From Lachnospiraceae bacterium (lineage in GTDB: Bacteria > Bacillota > Clostridia > Lachnospirales > Lachnospiraceae): a stretch of DNA of 64,000 nt. Both the position numbers and the translations under genes were made by a program. Shown piece after piece: positions 1 through 10,246 of this stretch. The DNA lies in contig JAFUXA010000010.1 in assembly GCA_017470985.1 (NCBI GenBank), positions 84,055 to 148,054 on the forward strand, in the 5' to 3' direction. The notes under the pieces are model-generated. The model was given only the letters and a program-made list of their open reading frames with translations, made no database searches and was not told where the DNA came from. Each line of letters opens with the position of its first letter. The first letter of the stretch is position 1.

Positions 1-1
1 G

Positions 2-394
2 GGTCAGGCTTTGGCAGGAGCATTAGAATATAATCATGGTGGCAATTGTTATCCTATAGGTTACTATAATATGACATGGAAAGAGATGCTTACTATTGTA
101 CATAAATATCTCGGATGTCCTGATAGAAAGGTAATTACTATTCCTGATTGGATGTATTCTATTGGTGGAAGAAATCTCATGAAAGAGCAGAAGAAAAATA
201 ACATTGAGGGTGGACTTCATATGGTGAAATTTACAGCTCTGCAATGTTCAAACTTGTTTATTGATAAGAGTCTGGGATGCGATATTTTGCATGTGGAAGC
301 GGACGATATTGATAAAGCAATCGGAGATTCAATCAAGCTCTGTGTTGATGTCTTGGATGGCAAGACAAAAGCTGTAGAGATGCGTGGTGAATAG
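2..394 (+). CDS. NAD(P)-dependent epimerase/dehydratase, C-terminal part (5' end outside window)
   Basis: Only the last 130 or so residues are present. The reading frame is open to the left edge, so the TTG at 11 is probably an internal codon. The visible part reads like the substrate-binding half of an extended short-chain dehydrogenase (NHGGNCYPIGYYNMTWKEML), where sugar-epimerase relatives close over the substrate. The nucleotide-binding GxxGxxG half lies upstream and cannot be seen. It ends 24 bases before another epimerase-like gene, so the two are probably co-transcribed. Substrate is unknown. Confidence 0.6.
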   Translation, partial: GQALAGALEYNHGGNCYPIGYYNMTWKEMLTIVHKYLGCPDRKVITIPDWMYSIGGRNLMKEQKKNNIEGGLHMVKFTALQCSNLFIDKSLGCDILHVEADDIDKAIGDSIKLCVDVLDGKTKAVEMRGE

Positions 395-418
395 TATTTA
401 TTAGAGAGGTTCAGAAAT

Positions 419-1951
419 ATGATGAATTCAAAAAGACCAGTTGTATTTATGACGGGAGCCGGCGGCGGAATGGGCTTTGAAAGCTTCAAGCAGATGCTTC
501 CGGATTTAGGGGATGTATATGATCTTGTGATTCTGGTACGAGATAGTGAGAAAAATCATAATTTGTTTGACAGCTATGAGAATCATAAAGGATTGCAGAT
601 TATATATGGTGATTTGCTAAGCCAAAAAGATGTGGAAAAGTGTGTTGCTCTTTCTGATATGGTGCTTCATATTGCAGCATTTGTTTCGCCTGCTGCTGAT
701 TATTATCCTAAGAAGGCTATGGAAAATAATTATGGCTCAGTTATGAATATAATGAATGCAATAGAAAGCCAAAACAAGGAGAATACATATAAGTTTGTAT
801 ATATTGGAACTGTGGCTGAGACAGGAGATCGTATGCCTCCAATTCATTGGGGTAGGGTTGGTGATCCTATTAAGCCTAGTATGTATGATTATTATGCAGT
901 ATCCAAGGTAGCAGCAGAACGCGCAGTTATAGAATCAGGCCTGAAATATTGGGTGAGTCTGCGTCAAACCGGAATTATGGGACCTGCTATGGCCAAGATA
1001 AGAGATGCTATTCAATTCCATAATTGTCTCTATAATGTGCTTGAATATTGTTCTGACAGGGACAGTGGACGGTTAATGAGAAATCTGGCAGCTTTCGATG
1101 CTGATGGTTCTCTGGACGAAAGCTTTTGGGGACATATATATAATATTGGAGGTGGCGAAAGCTGCCGTGTCAGCACCTATGACATGTATATGAAAATGTA
1201 TGGTGAGCTTGGATTTACGAATATTGATCCTATTGTTGATCCCAAAGTTTATGCTACTAGAAATTTCCATGGCCAGTATTATCTGGATTCTGATAAGCTG
1301 GAAAACTATTTGCATTTCCGCAGTGATTCCATGGAGTACTTCTATGATGCCTATCTGAAAGAATTGGGTGGAGCAGTTGCTGCAGGTAAGGTTATGACTA
1401 AACTTCCAGGCGGCAAAAAACTTATGGGAAATATTATAAAGGGTACCTTTAACAAGCTTCTTGATTCAGAGCATGGTACAAAGCACTGGCTTGATGCCAA
1501 TATGGAAGATCATATTGATGCTTACTGGGGCAGTAAAAAAGCATGGGAAGAACTTCCTGATAAAGCAAGTGAAATGGAAGCTTTTACAGATTGGGATACA
1601 GTGGTTGAAATTGATCACGGATATGATGAGTCCAAGCCTGAATCTGAATTAAGCTATGAGGATATGAAAGCTGCAGTAGAATTTCGTGGTGGTGAGCTTC
1701 TGGCTGATTCTATGGAAACAGGAAACTGGAAGAGCAAGCTTCTGATGAAATGTGCTTTTGGTCATGAATTTGAGGCGTCACCAAGACTTGTGCTTGAAGG
1801 CGGCCATTGGTGCCCTGAGTGTGAGCGCAAGAGCTGGAATTATGGTAAGCGTGCACAGGTTGATCCGTTCTTTGCTCAGGTTTGGAATCCGCTACATGAA
1901 AAGGATGAGCTGAGAGAGTATCCAAAGGTTGTATCTGAGTTGGATATTTAA
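419..1951 (+). CDS. NAD-dependent epimerase/dehydratase family protein with Cys/His-rich C-terminal tail
   Basis: The 510-residue protein starts with a Rossmann dinucleotide motif (TGAGGGMGFE, residues 12-21) and has a YxxxK-type active site in DYYAVSKVAAERA (about residues 159-171), both typical of extended SDR epimerases. The family is usually 300-350 residues long. Here about 150 extra residues follow, ending in a segment with CAFGHEF and GGHWCPEC (about residues 440-465) that looks like a small zinc ribbon. Start is ATG 419 or 422, preceded by AGAGAGG. It follows another epimerase gene and is closed by a strong terminator at 2057. The substrate is not evident; the sugar-use genes downstream suggest a sugar or acyl-sugar, which is inference. 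Confidence 0.7.
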   Translation: MMNSKRPVVFMTGAGGGMGFESFKQMLPDLGDVYDLVILVRDSEKNHNLFDSYENHKGLQIIYGDLLSQKDVEKCVALSDMVLHIAAFVSPAADYYPKKAMENNYGSVMNIMNAIESQNKENTYKFVYIGTVAETGDRMPPIHWGRVGDPIKPSMYDYYAVSKVAAERAVIESGLKYWVSLRQTGIMGPAMAKIRDAIQFHNCLYNVLEYCSDRDSGRLMRNLAAFDADGSLDESFWGHIYNIGGGESCRVSTYDMYMKMYGELGFTNIDPIVDPKVYATRNFHGQYYLDSDKLENYLHFRSDSMEYFYDAYLKELGGAVAAGKVMTKLPGGKKLMGNIIKGTFNKLLDSEHGTKHWLDANMEDHIDAYWGSKKAWEELPDKASEMEAFTDWDTVVEIDHGYDESKPESELSYEDMKAAVEFRGGELLADSMETGNWKSKLLMKCAFGHEFEASPRLVLEGGHWCPECERKSWNYGKRAQVDPFFAQVWNPLHEKDELREYPKVVSELDI

Positions 1952-2056
1952 TTAGTGAGATAATTACCAAATTAAATAGAAATAATATATTTGTAATTAT
2001 CCTTTTGTAATTTGTAATTTATATAAAATATTACAAAAAGTGGACGAAATTACAAG

Positions 2057-2092
2057 AAAACGCACATTTTTACAACGAAATGTGCGTTTTTT
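2057..2092 (+). terminator. Rho-independent terminator after the epimerase pair
   Basis: A 13-bp stem (AAAACGCACATTT with AAATGTGCGTTTT) closes an 8-base loop and runs into a T-run. It lies 105 bases after the epimerase stop and separates it from the symporter operon. Confidence 0.9.
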
Positions 2093-2148
2093 AAAATATA
2101 ATCGAATCATAGAGATGGTTCGTTTTACAAGAAAGAGAGGGTTTTGTA

Positions 2149-3609
2149 ATGCTAAGTATCAAACCGAAATTTATAAATAATTCAATATTTGACAGCAAAA
2201 TAAAATCAGCTGACATGGAGAAGAAGGAAAAGTGGCTGGGATATCTCATCGGTCCGGCAGGAGCATTGCTTTTTAATGCTGTTTTGGCTACTTACCTCAA
2301 TGTGTACTACACAGATGTATTGAAACTTACATCAGTATGGGGTGGATTGTTCCTTATGATTTTCCCATTGGCTTCAAAAATCATTGATGCAATAACCAAT
2401 GTGGTTATGGGATATGTTATTGACCATACCAAGTCAAAGCAGGGAAAAGCCAGACCATATTTACTTTTGGCTTCTATTTTGATTCCTATAACCGGAATAC
2501 TCTTGTTCGTGGTTCCACAATCAAATGAGACTGTAGAGGTTGTATGGGTAATGATTTCTTATAATCTGTTCTACTCATTTGCTTATACTATTTACAACAT
2601 GTCTCATAACTTGATGGTACCTCTTTCTACAAGAAATTCTGAGCAGAGAGGTGTTCTTGCAGTATTTAACAATGTTGCAACTGTTATGATTTCCGGTATT
2701 ATTGTAGCTTTGATTTTTCCAATGCTCATTTTACCAAAGCTTGGAGTTGATAAATCAAGCTGGATTACAATGGCAGTTATTCTGTCTATTCTGGCTATGC
2801 CACTTATATTGCTTGAGTACTATCACACAAGAGAGCGTGTTACAGAGGAAGGTGGAACTGAAGAGGTAGAGAAATCACTTTCTTTTAAGACACAGATGAA
2901 AGCAGTATTTACAGATAGATATATGTTCTTTTTGTTACTGTATTTCTTTATCAGTACAGTAGGTACATCTTTCAAAAATATTGCGCTTGTTTACTATTGT
3001 AATTATGTACTTGGAACTTATAACGATGGAATCACGCAGACAATGATATCTGTTCTTGGAGGAATTCCAATGGGTATCGGTATTTTTGCAGTGTGGCCTC
3101 TCGCCAAGAAGTTCGGTAAGAGAAATGTTACATTAGTAGGATTTATTATATTTGCCATTGGAAGTTTCATCTGTTACATCAATCCAACAAATATGGTTCA
3201 GGTATTAGTAGGTCAGTTTATCAAAAATATTGGTGGATTGCCATCAGCTTATGTATTTATGGCGCTTATGGCTGATACTTATGATCATATGGAATGGAAG
3301 CATGGCTTTAGAGTAGATGGAGCAGCAATGTCAATCTATAGTATTATCACAGTGGCTGTTACCGGTGCATGTACAGGTTTGTTTAACATGTTTTTGGCAA
3401 GAGCAGGATATGTAGCACCTGATTTTATTAATGGCGAGACAGTTGCATATATTCAAAATGCTTCAGTTCAACATACAATTACATTCTTCTTTGTTGGATT
3501 GGAAATTCTTACATCTATAGTAGTTATTGTACTTTTAGCATTTATCAATGTAGAAAAAGGACTTGATAAGAAGCAGGCTGAGATTGCAGCCAGAAAGCAA
3601 CAGGCATAA
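2149..3609 (+). CDS. GPH-family (glycoside-pentoside-hexuronide:cation) sugar symporter
   Basis: A 486-residue polytopic protein with about 12 hydrophobic segments, of the MelB/XynP-like MFS family that couples uptake of glycosides, pentosides or hexuronides to Na+ or H+. Family-typical elements include the loop after TM2 ([15 protein letters not shown], about residues 105-119) and the mid-protein segment YHTRERV. Start 2149 has GAGAGGG eight bases upstream; Met-23 has no ribosome site. An alpha-L-rhamnosidase gene follows 30 bases downstream, so the natural cargo is probably a rhamnose-containing oligosaccharide or its product. Confidence 0.85.
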   Translation: MLSIKPKFINNSIFDSKIKSADMEKKEKWLGYLIGPAGALLFNAVLATYLNVYYTDVLKLTSVWGGLFLMIFPLASKIIDAITNVVMGYVIDHTKSKQGKARPYLLLASILIPITGILLFVVPQSNETVEVVWVMISYNLFYSFAYTIYNMSHNLMVPLSTRNSEQRGVLAVFNNVATVMISGIIVALIFPMLILPKLGVDKSSWITMAVILSILAMPLILLEYYHTRERVTEEGGTEEVEKSLSFKTQMKAVFTDRYMFFLLLYFFISTVGTSFKNIALVYYCNYVLGTYNDGITQTMISVLGGIPMGIGIFAVWPLAKKFGKRNVTLVGFIIFAIGSFICYINPTNMVQVLVGQFIKNIGGLPSAYVFMALMADTYDHMEWKHGFRVDGAAMSIYSIITVAVTGACTGLFNMFLARAGYVAPDFINGETVAYIQNASVQHTITFFFVGLEILTSIVVIVLLAFINVEKGLDKKQAEIAARKQQA

Positions 3610-3639
3610 GTTTTTATTTAGTGAGAAGGAGAAGACGAC

Positions 3640-6360
3640 ATGATTTATGCAACAAATTTAAAGTGTGAATATCTGACAAATCCTGTAGGTATCGATTATG
3701 TTAATCCACGACTTAGTTGGACTGTTGAGGGTGCAGTTTCACAGAGTGCTTATGAGATACAGGCAGTAGATGCCAATAATAATATAGTATGGAACTCAGG
3801 TAAGGTAGCATCTAATCAGATGCATCTCATTCAGTGGGGAACCATGGGAGAGGGAAAAGATAAAGTCATTCCACATAATCTGGTTTCTAGAGATTACATA
3901 GCATGGCAGGTGCGCCTGTGGGATGAGAATGACGAAGCTGGTGAGTATTGTGAAAAGGCAACTTTTGAGTTGGGCCTTATAGATGCAAATGACTGGAAGG
4001 CAAAGTGGATTACTGGAAATTATACGGTAAATAAGAAGAACCGCTATCCGGTGGATTGCTTCTCCAAGAGTTTTGTGATTGATTCAGGAAAAAATGTGCT
4101 CAAGGTTAGAGCTTATATGAGTGCATGTGGTTTGTATGAAGGTAAGATAAATGGTTCTAAAATAGGTAAGTTTTGTCTCGCACCTGGTTATACAGATTAC
4201 AAGAGAAGAATTCAATATCAGACAGTTGATATTACAGATCAGGTGAAGACGGGAGAGAATAACCTGGAATTCATGCTGGCAGATGGCTGGTATAGAGGTT
4301 CAGTTGGAGCCTGGGGTCGCAAAAATGAATATGGTATTGAGACCAAATTGTTGGTTCAGATTGAGGTGACATATGAGGATGGCTCAGTGGATTATATCTG
4401 TACTGACGGTAGTTGGAAGTGGATGAATGAAGGACCTGTCCGTTTTGCTGACAATAAGGATGGAGAGATTTATGATGCTGCCAGGGAAGCAAATCTAAAG
4501 CCGGGTGTTGTTAATTGGGTAAATGCCAAGGTTACAAAATATGCTATTACACCTACAGCTTCCAATAACTTCCCATTGGTGGAGAACGAGAGATTTACAA
4601 ATCCATCATTGTATATTTCACCATCTGGAAAAAAGGTTTTGGATTTTGGTCAAAATATTGCCGGTTATATCGAGTTTGAATTTGATGCCAAGGCCGGAGA
4701 AAAGTTGTTTTTGCGTTTTGGTGAGAAGATTGGTGAAGATGGAGAATTCGATCAGCACAATATCCAATGTGTGAACAAGAAGATTACAACTCCATTGCAG
4801 CAAATCGATTACACTGCCAAAGACGGGCATAACCATTACAAGACTAGATTTGCGATTTTCGGTTTTCAGTTTGTGGAACTCACTGGTGATTTAGCTGACA
4901 AAGTAGTGGAGACTTCACAGTGCAGAGAGGGACAGATTTCAACTGACAGCTTTACATCAATTGCAGTTTATTCAGGATTTGAGCGTACATTTTCCTTTGA
5001 CAGCTCCAATGCACTTTTGAATAAGCTGGTTGAGAGTACATTGTGGTCTTTGAAGAATAATTCTGCTGATGTTCCTACTGATTGTCCTACAAGAGAGAGA
5101 CATGGTTGGACTGGAGATGCGCAGATATTTGTAAATACTGCCAGCTACATGGTGAACTATGCACCTTTTGCCAATAAATATGAGAATGATCTCAAGGATT
5201 GGCAGAAGCCTGATGGTAAATTACCTCAGATTGTTCCAGAAGGAGGAACTGACTTCTATATGAAAGTCATGGATGGTTCTGTTGGCTGGGCTGATGCTGG
5301 AGTATTTATTCCTTATCGTATCTGGAAGAAATATAATGATATTGATGTCATTGACAGATATTATGAAGTCATGAGTAAGTTTACAAAATTTGCTATTGGT
5401 CGTATGGGCAAATTCCAGATACTTATTTCTGACAATACAGGAATCAAGGGCAAGGATAAGAAATATCTCTACAATATGGGACAGCATTACGGAGAGTGGG
5501 CTGAACCAAATGACATTCATCAGACCGGATTCAAGGACTTTATGTCTGCTAATCCAGAGGTGGCAACAGCATATGGTCAGTATCTCATGGAAGTCATGAT
5601 TGATATTACTACACATCTTATAGATGCCAAGAAACAGGGCTTGCTTCGAAATGACCAGGCAGGTAGAGATTATGAAGGTGATTTGAAGCTTTTCAAGGAG
5701 TATGCAACAGGTTGCAGACACACTTATCAGGTGTTGAGAAGTAAGGATAGATATACTTTGGATACAGACAGACAGGCGACTCTTGTAAGACCACTGTATT
5801 ATAATCTGTTAAATGAAGAGCAGACCGTATATGCCAAGAAGAGACTGATAAAGGCGTTGGAGAATTATAAGTGGAGAGTAGGTACAGGATTTCTGTCTAC
5901 ACCATTGATTCTCTATGTGCTTCAGGATATAGATTTGGATTATGCTTACAGACTCCTTGAAAATGAGGAAAAGCCGGGATGGTTGTTTATGCCAAAGGTT
6001 GGAGCAACTACCATCTGGGAAGACTGGGAAGGCCCGACTTCTGATAATGGAGTGGGAGGCGGAATTGCATCTCTCAATCATTATTCCAAAGGTGCTGTAT
6101 GTGAGTGGATATTTGATGAAATGTGCGGAATTAAGATGGCAGGAGAAAACCATTTCATAGTGGCTCCTCATCCGGGGGGACATTTCACATATGCAAATAT
6201 GACATATGATAGTGTCCATGGCAAAGTATATTCCGGCTGGGAGAAAACCGGCGATGGAACATACAAGTATCATATTGAAATACCTGCCAATACCACTGCA
6301 ACCATTCAATTGATGGATGGTACCAAGCAGGAAGTAAAAGCAGGTAAGTATGAATTCTAA
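3640..6360 (+). CDS. GH78 alpha-L-rhamnosidase
   Basis: A 906-residue protein with the full GH78 plan: N-terminal beta-sandwich domains, a rhamnosidase N-domain with the GLYEGKINGSKIG type segment (about residues 165-177), a concanavalin-like domain (VLDFGQNIAGYIEFEF), then the (alpha/alpha)6 catalytic barrel with DVPTDCPTRERHGWTGDAQ (about residues 476-494) and WEDWEG, and a C-terminal beta domain. No signal peptide is visible, so it is probably cytoplasmic and cleaves terminal alpha-L-rhamnose from imported oligosaccharides. It is 30 bases downstream of the GPH symporter with a GGAG site, indicating one operon. It meets the divergent-facing AraC gene tail to tail. Confidence 0.92.
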   Translation: MIYATNLKCEYLTNPVGIDYVNPRLSWTVEGAVSQSAYEIQAVDANNNIVWNSGKVASNQMHLIQWGTMGEGKDKVIPHNLVSRDYIAWQVRLWDENDEAGEYCEKATFELGLIDANDWKAKWITGNYTVNKKNRYPVDCFSKSFVIDSGKNVLKVRAYMSACGLYEGKINGSKIGKFCLAPGYTDYKRRIQYQTVDITDQVKTGENNLEFMLADGWYRGSVGAWGRKNEYGIETKLLVQIEVTYEDGSVDYICTDGSWKWMNEGPVRFADNKDGEIYDAAREANLKPGVVNWVNAKVTKYAITPTASNNFPLVENERFTNPSLYISPSGKKVLDFGQNIAGYIEFEFDAKAGEKLFLRFGEKIGEDGEFDQHNIQCVNKKITTPLQQIDYTAKDGHNHYKTRFAIFGFQFVELTGDLADKVVETSQCREGQISTDSFTSIAVYSGFERTFSFDSSNALLNKLVESTLWSLKNNSADVPTDCPTRERHGWTGDAQIFVNTASYMVNYAPFANKYENDLKDWQKPDGKLPQIVPEGGTDFYMKVMDGSVGWADAGVFIPYRIWKKYNDIDVIDRYYEVMSKFTKFAIGRMGKFQILISDNTGIKGKDKKYLYNMGQHYGEWAEPNDIHQTGFKDFMSANPEVATAYGQYLMEVMIDITTHLIDAKKQGLLRNDQAGRDYEGDLKLFKEYATGCRHTYQVLRSKDRYTLDTDRQATLVRPLYYNLLNEEQTVYAKKRLIKALENYKWRVGTGFLSTPLILYVLQDIDLDYAYRLLENEEKPGWLFMPKVGATTIWEDWEGPTSDNGVGGGIASLNHYSKGAVCEWIFDEMCGIKMAGENHFIVAPHPGGHFTYANMTYDSVHGKVYSGWEKTGDGTYKYHIEIPANTTATIQLMDGTKQEVKAGKYEF

Positions 6361-6383
6361 GATTTAGAATGAATATTTATAGA

Positions 6384-7436
6384 TTAATTTAAAATATTTT
6401 TTGGTGATTGTTTTCTATAAGCGGAAGGTGTCATGCCTGTGTGCTTCTTGAACTGACGAATATAATGTTCAGGAGTATCATAGCCGACAGCTTCCGCTAT
6501 ATTTGCTACTGTCATAGTAGTTGTCTCAAGAAAAGATTCTGAGCGTTCAATTCTAATAGTTCTAAGTATTTCTGTGTAGGTCATGCCTGTCAATTCTTTG
6601 ATGAGTCTGGATGCATACTCATTGGTATAATGGAATTTATTTGACAGGTCAGTCAATGTAATATCTCTATAATTATCCTGTATGTATTGAATAAGAGCAT
6701 AACGCTGCACATCCATCTTGCTGTTGAACAGTGGCATCTGTACTGAGTTGGAGTACTCCCTCACGAAGAGATAGAAATCCAACAGCAGGGTGTTGGTAAT
6801 AGCCTGATAATAATACTGTTGCTTATTTATAAATTCTGAATACATCCATAGGAAACTTTGTTTGATAGCATTATCTACTCCTGTGTGAAAAAGGATGTAA
6901 TCATTGGCTCTCTGAGCATAAATATTATTTAAAAAGAAGGATGATAGCAGGTTGGTGGTTGTGAGAAATGGTGCCAGCATACTGTGTAATGTACTTCTGC
7001 GCAATAGTATGTTAAATACCACGCTGTCATCAAATACTCCCAGGGAATGTTCCACACCAGGCGGTATTATACAGAAGTCTCCTGTGCGCATATTGATTTC
7101 CTGGTTGGAGATGTTGTTTATGGCTGTACCGTCATATACATATATCAATTCAAAGAAAGTGTGAGAATGTATTAAGTCAGGACTGTATCTATTGTGTTTT
7201 TGAACCACAATACTTTCCTTGTCAGCTAAATCGAAGAAATAGTTATCCATATATAATGGTGGAATAGTCTCTGGCAATTCCGGTACAATTCTATGTTTAT
7301 CAATGGTCTCAGTATAATTTAGGTTTTTAAGAAAGTCTTTAATCCTGCCGGAGTTTCTTGCATCATACATTTCTTTATAGAAGCATTCTTCGTCATTCAT
7401 AATATATATTCTATGTTTTAATTCATCTAAATCCAT
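6384..7436 (-). CDS. AraC-family transcriptional regulator
   Basis: The 350-residue protein has a cupin-like sensor half (HSHTFFELIYVYDG and CIIPPGVEHSLG) and a C-terminal pair of helix-turn-helix motifs: LTDLSNKFHYTNEYASRLIK, then VANIAEAVGYDTPEHYIRQF followed by TGMTPSAYRK. It probably binds a sugar and controls the rhamnosidase/symporter operon at its 3' side and the divergent ABC-transporter operon that starts 226 bases away. The start at 7436 has AGGAGG about 7 bases upstream on the minus strand. Confidence 0.9.
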   Translation of the reverse strand: MDLDELKHRIYIMNDEECFYKEMYDARNSGRIKDFLKNLNYTETIDKHRIVPELPETIPPLYMDNYFFDLADKESIVVQKHNRYSPDLIHSHTFFELIYVYDGTAINNISNQEINMRTGDFCIIPPGVEHSLGVFDDSVVFNILLRRSTLHSMLAPFLTTTNLLSSFFLNNIYAQRANDYILFHTGVDNAIKQSFLWMYSEFINKQQYYYQAITNTLLLDFYLFVREYSNSVQMPLFNSKMDVQRYALIQYIQDNYRDITLTDLSNKFHYTNEYASRLIKELTGMTYTEILRTIRIERSESFLETTTMTVANIAEAVGYDTPEHYIRQFKKHTGMTPSAYRKQSPKNILN

Positions 7437-7662
7437 AATACTAACCTCCTTTAGTCGAAAAAATCAGCCTTATGCTTGATATGATATGCAAAGATATTAT
7501 TGAGTAAATGTCAAAATAAATCAACAAAACTATATATATCATATATTTATGGATAAATACAACAGTAAAACTGAACAAATATATGAATTTTAAAATATTT
7601 TCAGCCGACTATAATTTCATTATAAACAAGTTTTGGAGAGAAGCAGGGGGCAAGGAAAACAT

Positions 7663-9165
7663 ATGAGTGAACCTATTCTTCAGATGAAAAACATTAATAA
7701 AAAATTTGGAAATGTAATTGCTTTAAAGGATGTAAACCTGGATGTGTATCCAGGGGAGATAAGAGGATTGATCGGTGAAAATGGATCCGGTAAATCTACA
7801 ATCTCATCAATTGCAGCAGGAATGCAAAAGGCAACTTCCGGTGAAATGTATTTCAAAGGACAGAAGTGGCAGCCATCAAGCATGATTGATTCTTTAAAGG
7901 GTGGCATTGGAATGATTGTCCAGGAAAGTGGAACAGTGGCAGGTGTTACTGTTGCTGAAAATATTTTCCTTGGAGAGATTAGTCATTTCAAGAACAAGCT
8001 TGGAATTGTAAAGCGCAAACTTCTAAACGACCAGGCTACAGAGGCTATGAGAAATATTGGCGTCGCGGATATAACAGGAGATATGCCAATGGCTTCTTTG
8101 GATTTTCAGACAAGAAAGCTGGTAGAGATAGCCAAAGTTGTTTTGAAGAATCCGGATATCTTGGTAATTGATGAGACAAGTACAGCTTTATCCCATGATG
8201 GAAGAAGTATTATGTATCGTCTTATGAAGAAATTAAGAGACGAGGGCAAGGCAATAATATTTATCTCACATGACTTGGAAGAGATTATGGAAGCTTGTGA
8301 TACTTTGACTGTGCTTAGAGATGGAAATCTTATTCGTACATTTACCAAGGATGAATTCGATGCTGATGCAATCAGAACCAGCATGATTGGTAGAGAGTTG
8401 CAGGGGGATTATTACAGAAGTGATTATATACCTTCTCATATGGATGAAGTTGCCATTGAAGTGACTGATGTGAAGTTGGGTGAGGAGTTGAAGAATATCA
8501 GCTTGACTCTTCACAAAGGTGAGATTGTAGGTGTCGGCGGTTTGTCAGGCTGCGGTATGCATACACTAGGTAAGGTAATGTTCGGTGCGGCTAAGCCGGA
8601 ATTAGGCAAAGTGGTTCTTGGAAACGGCAAGCAGCTGGATAGTCCTCATGTGGCTGTGAGAAATAAAGTGGGTTATGTGTCAAAGGATCGTGATGTGGAG
8701 TCACTGGTACTTAGTGCCAGCATAAAGGACAACATATCTGTGGCAGGCATGGATGAATACGCTCTTGGCGGATGCCTGGTGACAACCAAGAGAGAGAATG
8801 AATATGTACAGAATCAGATAGAAGCTCTTTCTATTAAATGTTCCGGAGCCAATCAGCTAACTTCTCAGTTATCCGGTGGTAACAAGCAGAAGGTTGTATT
8901 TGGTAAATGGATTGGATGCGGAAGTGAAATTTTGATACTTGATTGCCCGACTCGTGGAGTTGATATCGGAGTAAAACAGGCTATGTATCAATTGATGATG
9001 AAGCTTAAATCAGAAGGAAAGGCAATACTTATGATAAGTGAGGAATTGCCTGAGCTTATAGGAATGAGCGACAGAATTTTTATCATGAAAAATGGTGAGA
9101 TTACTCATGAATTTGAGAGAAATGCAGAACTTACTGATGCAAATATCATAGGATATATGATTTAG
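7663..9165 (+). CDS. Sugar ABC transporter, double ATP-binding subunit (CUT2 type)
   Basis: About 500 residues with two ABC domains. The first has Walker A GENGSGKST, a degenerate signature (DFQTRKLVEIAK) and Walker B LVIDETSTAL. The second has a degenerate Walker A without Lys (GGLSGCGMHTL), an intact signature LSGGNKQK and Walker B LILDCPTRGVDIG. This asymmetry is typical of RbsA/MglA/XylG-type subunits. ATG 7663 is preferred to an in-frame TTG at 7633 because a purine-rich site (GGGGGCAAGG) lies just upstream and family homology begins with MSEPILQMKNI. First gene of a four-gene importer operon divergent from the AraC gene. Confidence 0.92.
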   Translation: MSEPILQMKNINKKFGNVIALKDVNLDVYPGEIRGLIGENGSGKSTISSIAAGMQKATSGEMYFKGQKWQPSSMIDSLKGGIGMIVQESGTVAGVTVAENIFLGEISHFKNKLGIVKRKLLNDQATEAMRNIGVADITGDMPMASLDFQTRKLVEIAKVVLKNPDILVIDETSTALSHDGRSIMYRLMKKLRDEGKAIIFISHDLEEIMEACDTLTVLRDGNLIRTFTKDEFDADAIRTSMIGRELQGDYYRSDYIPSHMDEVAIEVTDVKLGEELKNISLTLHKGEIVGVGGLSGCGMHTLGKVMFGAAKPELGKVVLGNGKQLDSPHVAVRNKVGYVSKDRDVESLVLSASIKDNISVAGMDEYALGGCLVTTKRENEYVQNQIEALSIKCSGANQLTSQLSGGNKQKVVFGKWIGCGSEILILDCPTRGVDIGVKQAMYQLMMKLKSEGKAILMISEELPELIGMSDRIFIMKNGEITHEFERNAELTDANIIGYMI

Positions 9166-9182
9166 GAAGGGGCGTCATTATT

Positions 9183-10175
9183 ATGAAACAGAAAATGAAT
9201 CAAATAAAGAAAAATGGAATAGGACAATTTCTGGTAACGCTTCTGCCATTTGCAGCTTTGGTAGTACTGTTTGGACTGTTTGTGGGAGTTGTTTCCATGA
9301 AGGGATACAGACTTGATATGTATCTGCAGATTGTATTTAACGAGGGCGTAGTTCTGGCTGTAGTAGCCACAGGCGCAATCTTCATTTATACCCTTGGAAC
9401 ATTTGATATCAGCCTTGGTGCTGCAACATTATTTGCCGCAACCATGGGAGTGCTTGCTTATAATGCCACTGAGAACATGGGCTTGATGATTTTGGCAATA
9501 TTTGCTTCTGGTATCATATGTTCCCTCCTAAATTCTGTGTTAGCTTCAGTATTTCATATACCTGCCTTTGTAACAACAGTTGCAATGATGTCAGTGCTGA
9601 CTGCTGTAGCATCTCAGATTATTACAACCAAGGGTGGTGCTTTGGGAGGAATCAGTATTCCTAGCGTCGTAGTCAAAGATATGGATGAACCTGCATTTAA
9701 GATAGTGCTGTTGGCAGTTTTCTTTTTGGCTTGCTTCTTCATATTTAATCTAACCAAAGCTGGACGCAGACAGAAGTTCATTGGAGGAAATCCGGTGTGC
9801 GCCGAACTTACCGGAATACAGTTTAACAAGTATACAATTCTGGCATTTACAATAGCAGGAATTGGAGTTGGTTTGGGAGCATTTCTCACACTGATATATA
9901 CACCATCGGTTACAACTACAACTGCTTCAAGTGTTGGAATGAATATATTTATCGCAATAGTATTTGGTGGTATGCCGATCTCAGGTGGTGCAAGATCCAA
10001 GATTTATGCGTCTTTGGTAGGTGGTTTTTCATTTATGTTGTTAAATGACATTTTGGATCTGGTAATTGACAGCAGTGCAGCTTATGGAATTACACAACTT
10101 ATTAGTGCAGTATTCTTCCTGGCTGTAGTCTATGTGACCAGTATGAATTACAGAACACAGATGCTGCCGAGATAG
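9183..10175 (+). CDS. Sugar ABC transporter permease (CUT2 type), first copy
   Basis: A 330-residue integral membrane protein of the BPD_transp_2 family (RbsC-like), with 8-10 hydrophobic segments and the conserved stretch FIYTLGTFDISLGAATLFAA in which the permease normally carries D(L/I)S(V/L)G. It starts 17 bases after the ATPase gene. A second, different permease follows the binding-protein gene, so the pore is probably a heterodimer, as in AI-2-type and some pentose importers. Confidence 0.88.
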   Translation: MKQKMNQIKKNGIGQFLVTLLPFAALVVLFGLFVGVVSMKGYRLDMYLQIVFNEGVVLAVVATGAIFIYTLGTFDISLGAATLFAATMGVLAYNATENMGLMILAIFASGIICSLLNSVLASVFHIPAFVTTVAMMSVLTAVASQIITTKGGALGGISIPSVVVKDMDEPAFKIVLLAVFFLACFFIFNLTKAGRRQKFIGGNPVCAELTGIQFNKYTILAFTIAGIGVGLGAFLTLIYTPSVTTTTASSVGMNIFIAIVFGGMPISGGARSKIYASLVGGFSFMLLNDILDLVIDSSAAYGITQLISAVFFLAVVYVTSMNYRTQMLPR

Positions 10176-10246
10176 TTTTTAGGTAGAAGGTAAATTGAAT
10201 TTAGCGCATAAGCGTTAAAGATATATGTTAAGGAGGAAAAAAAGAC

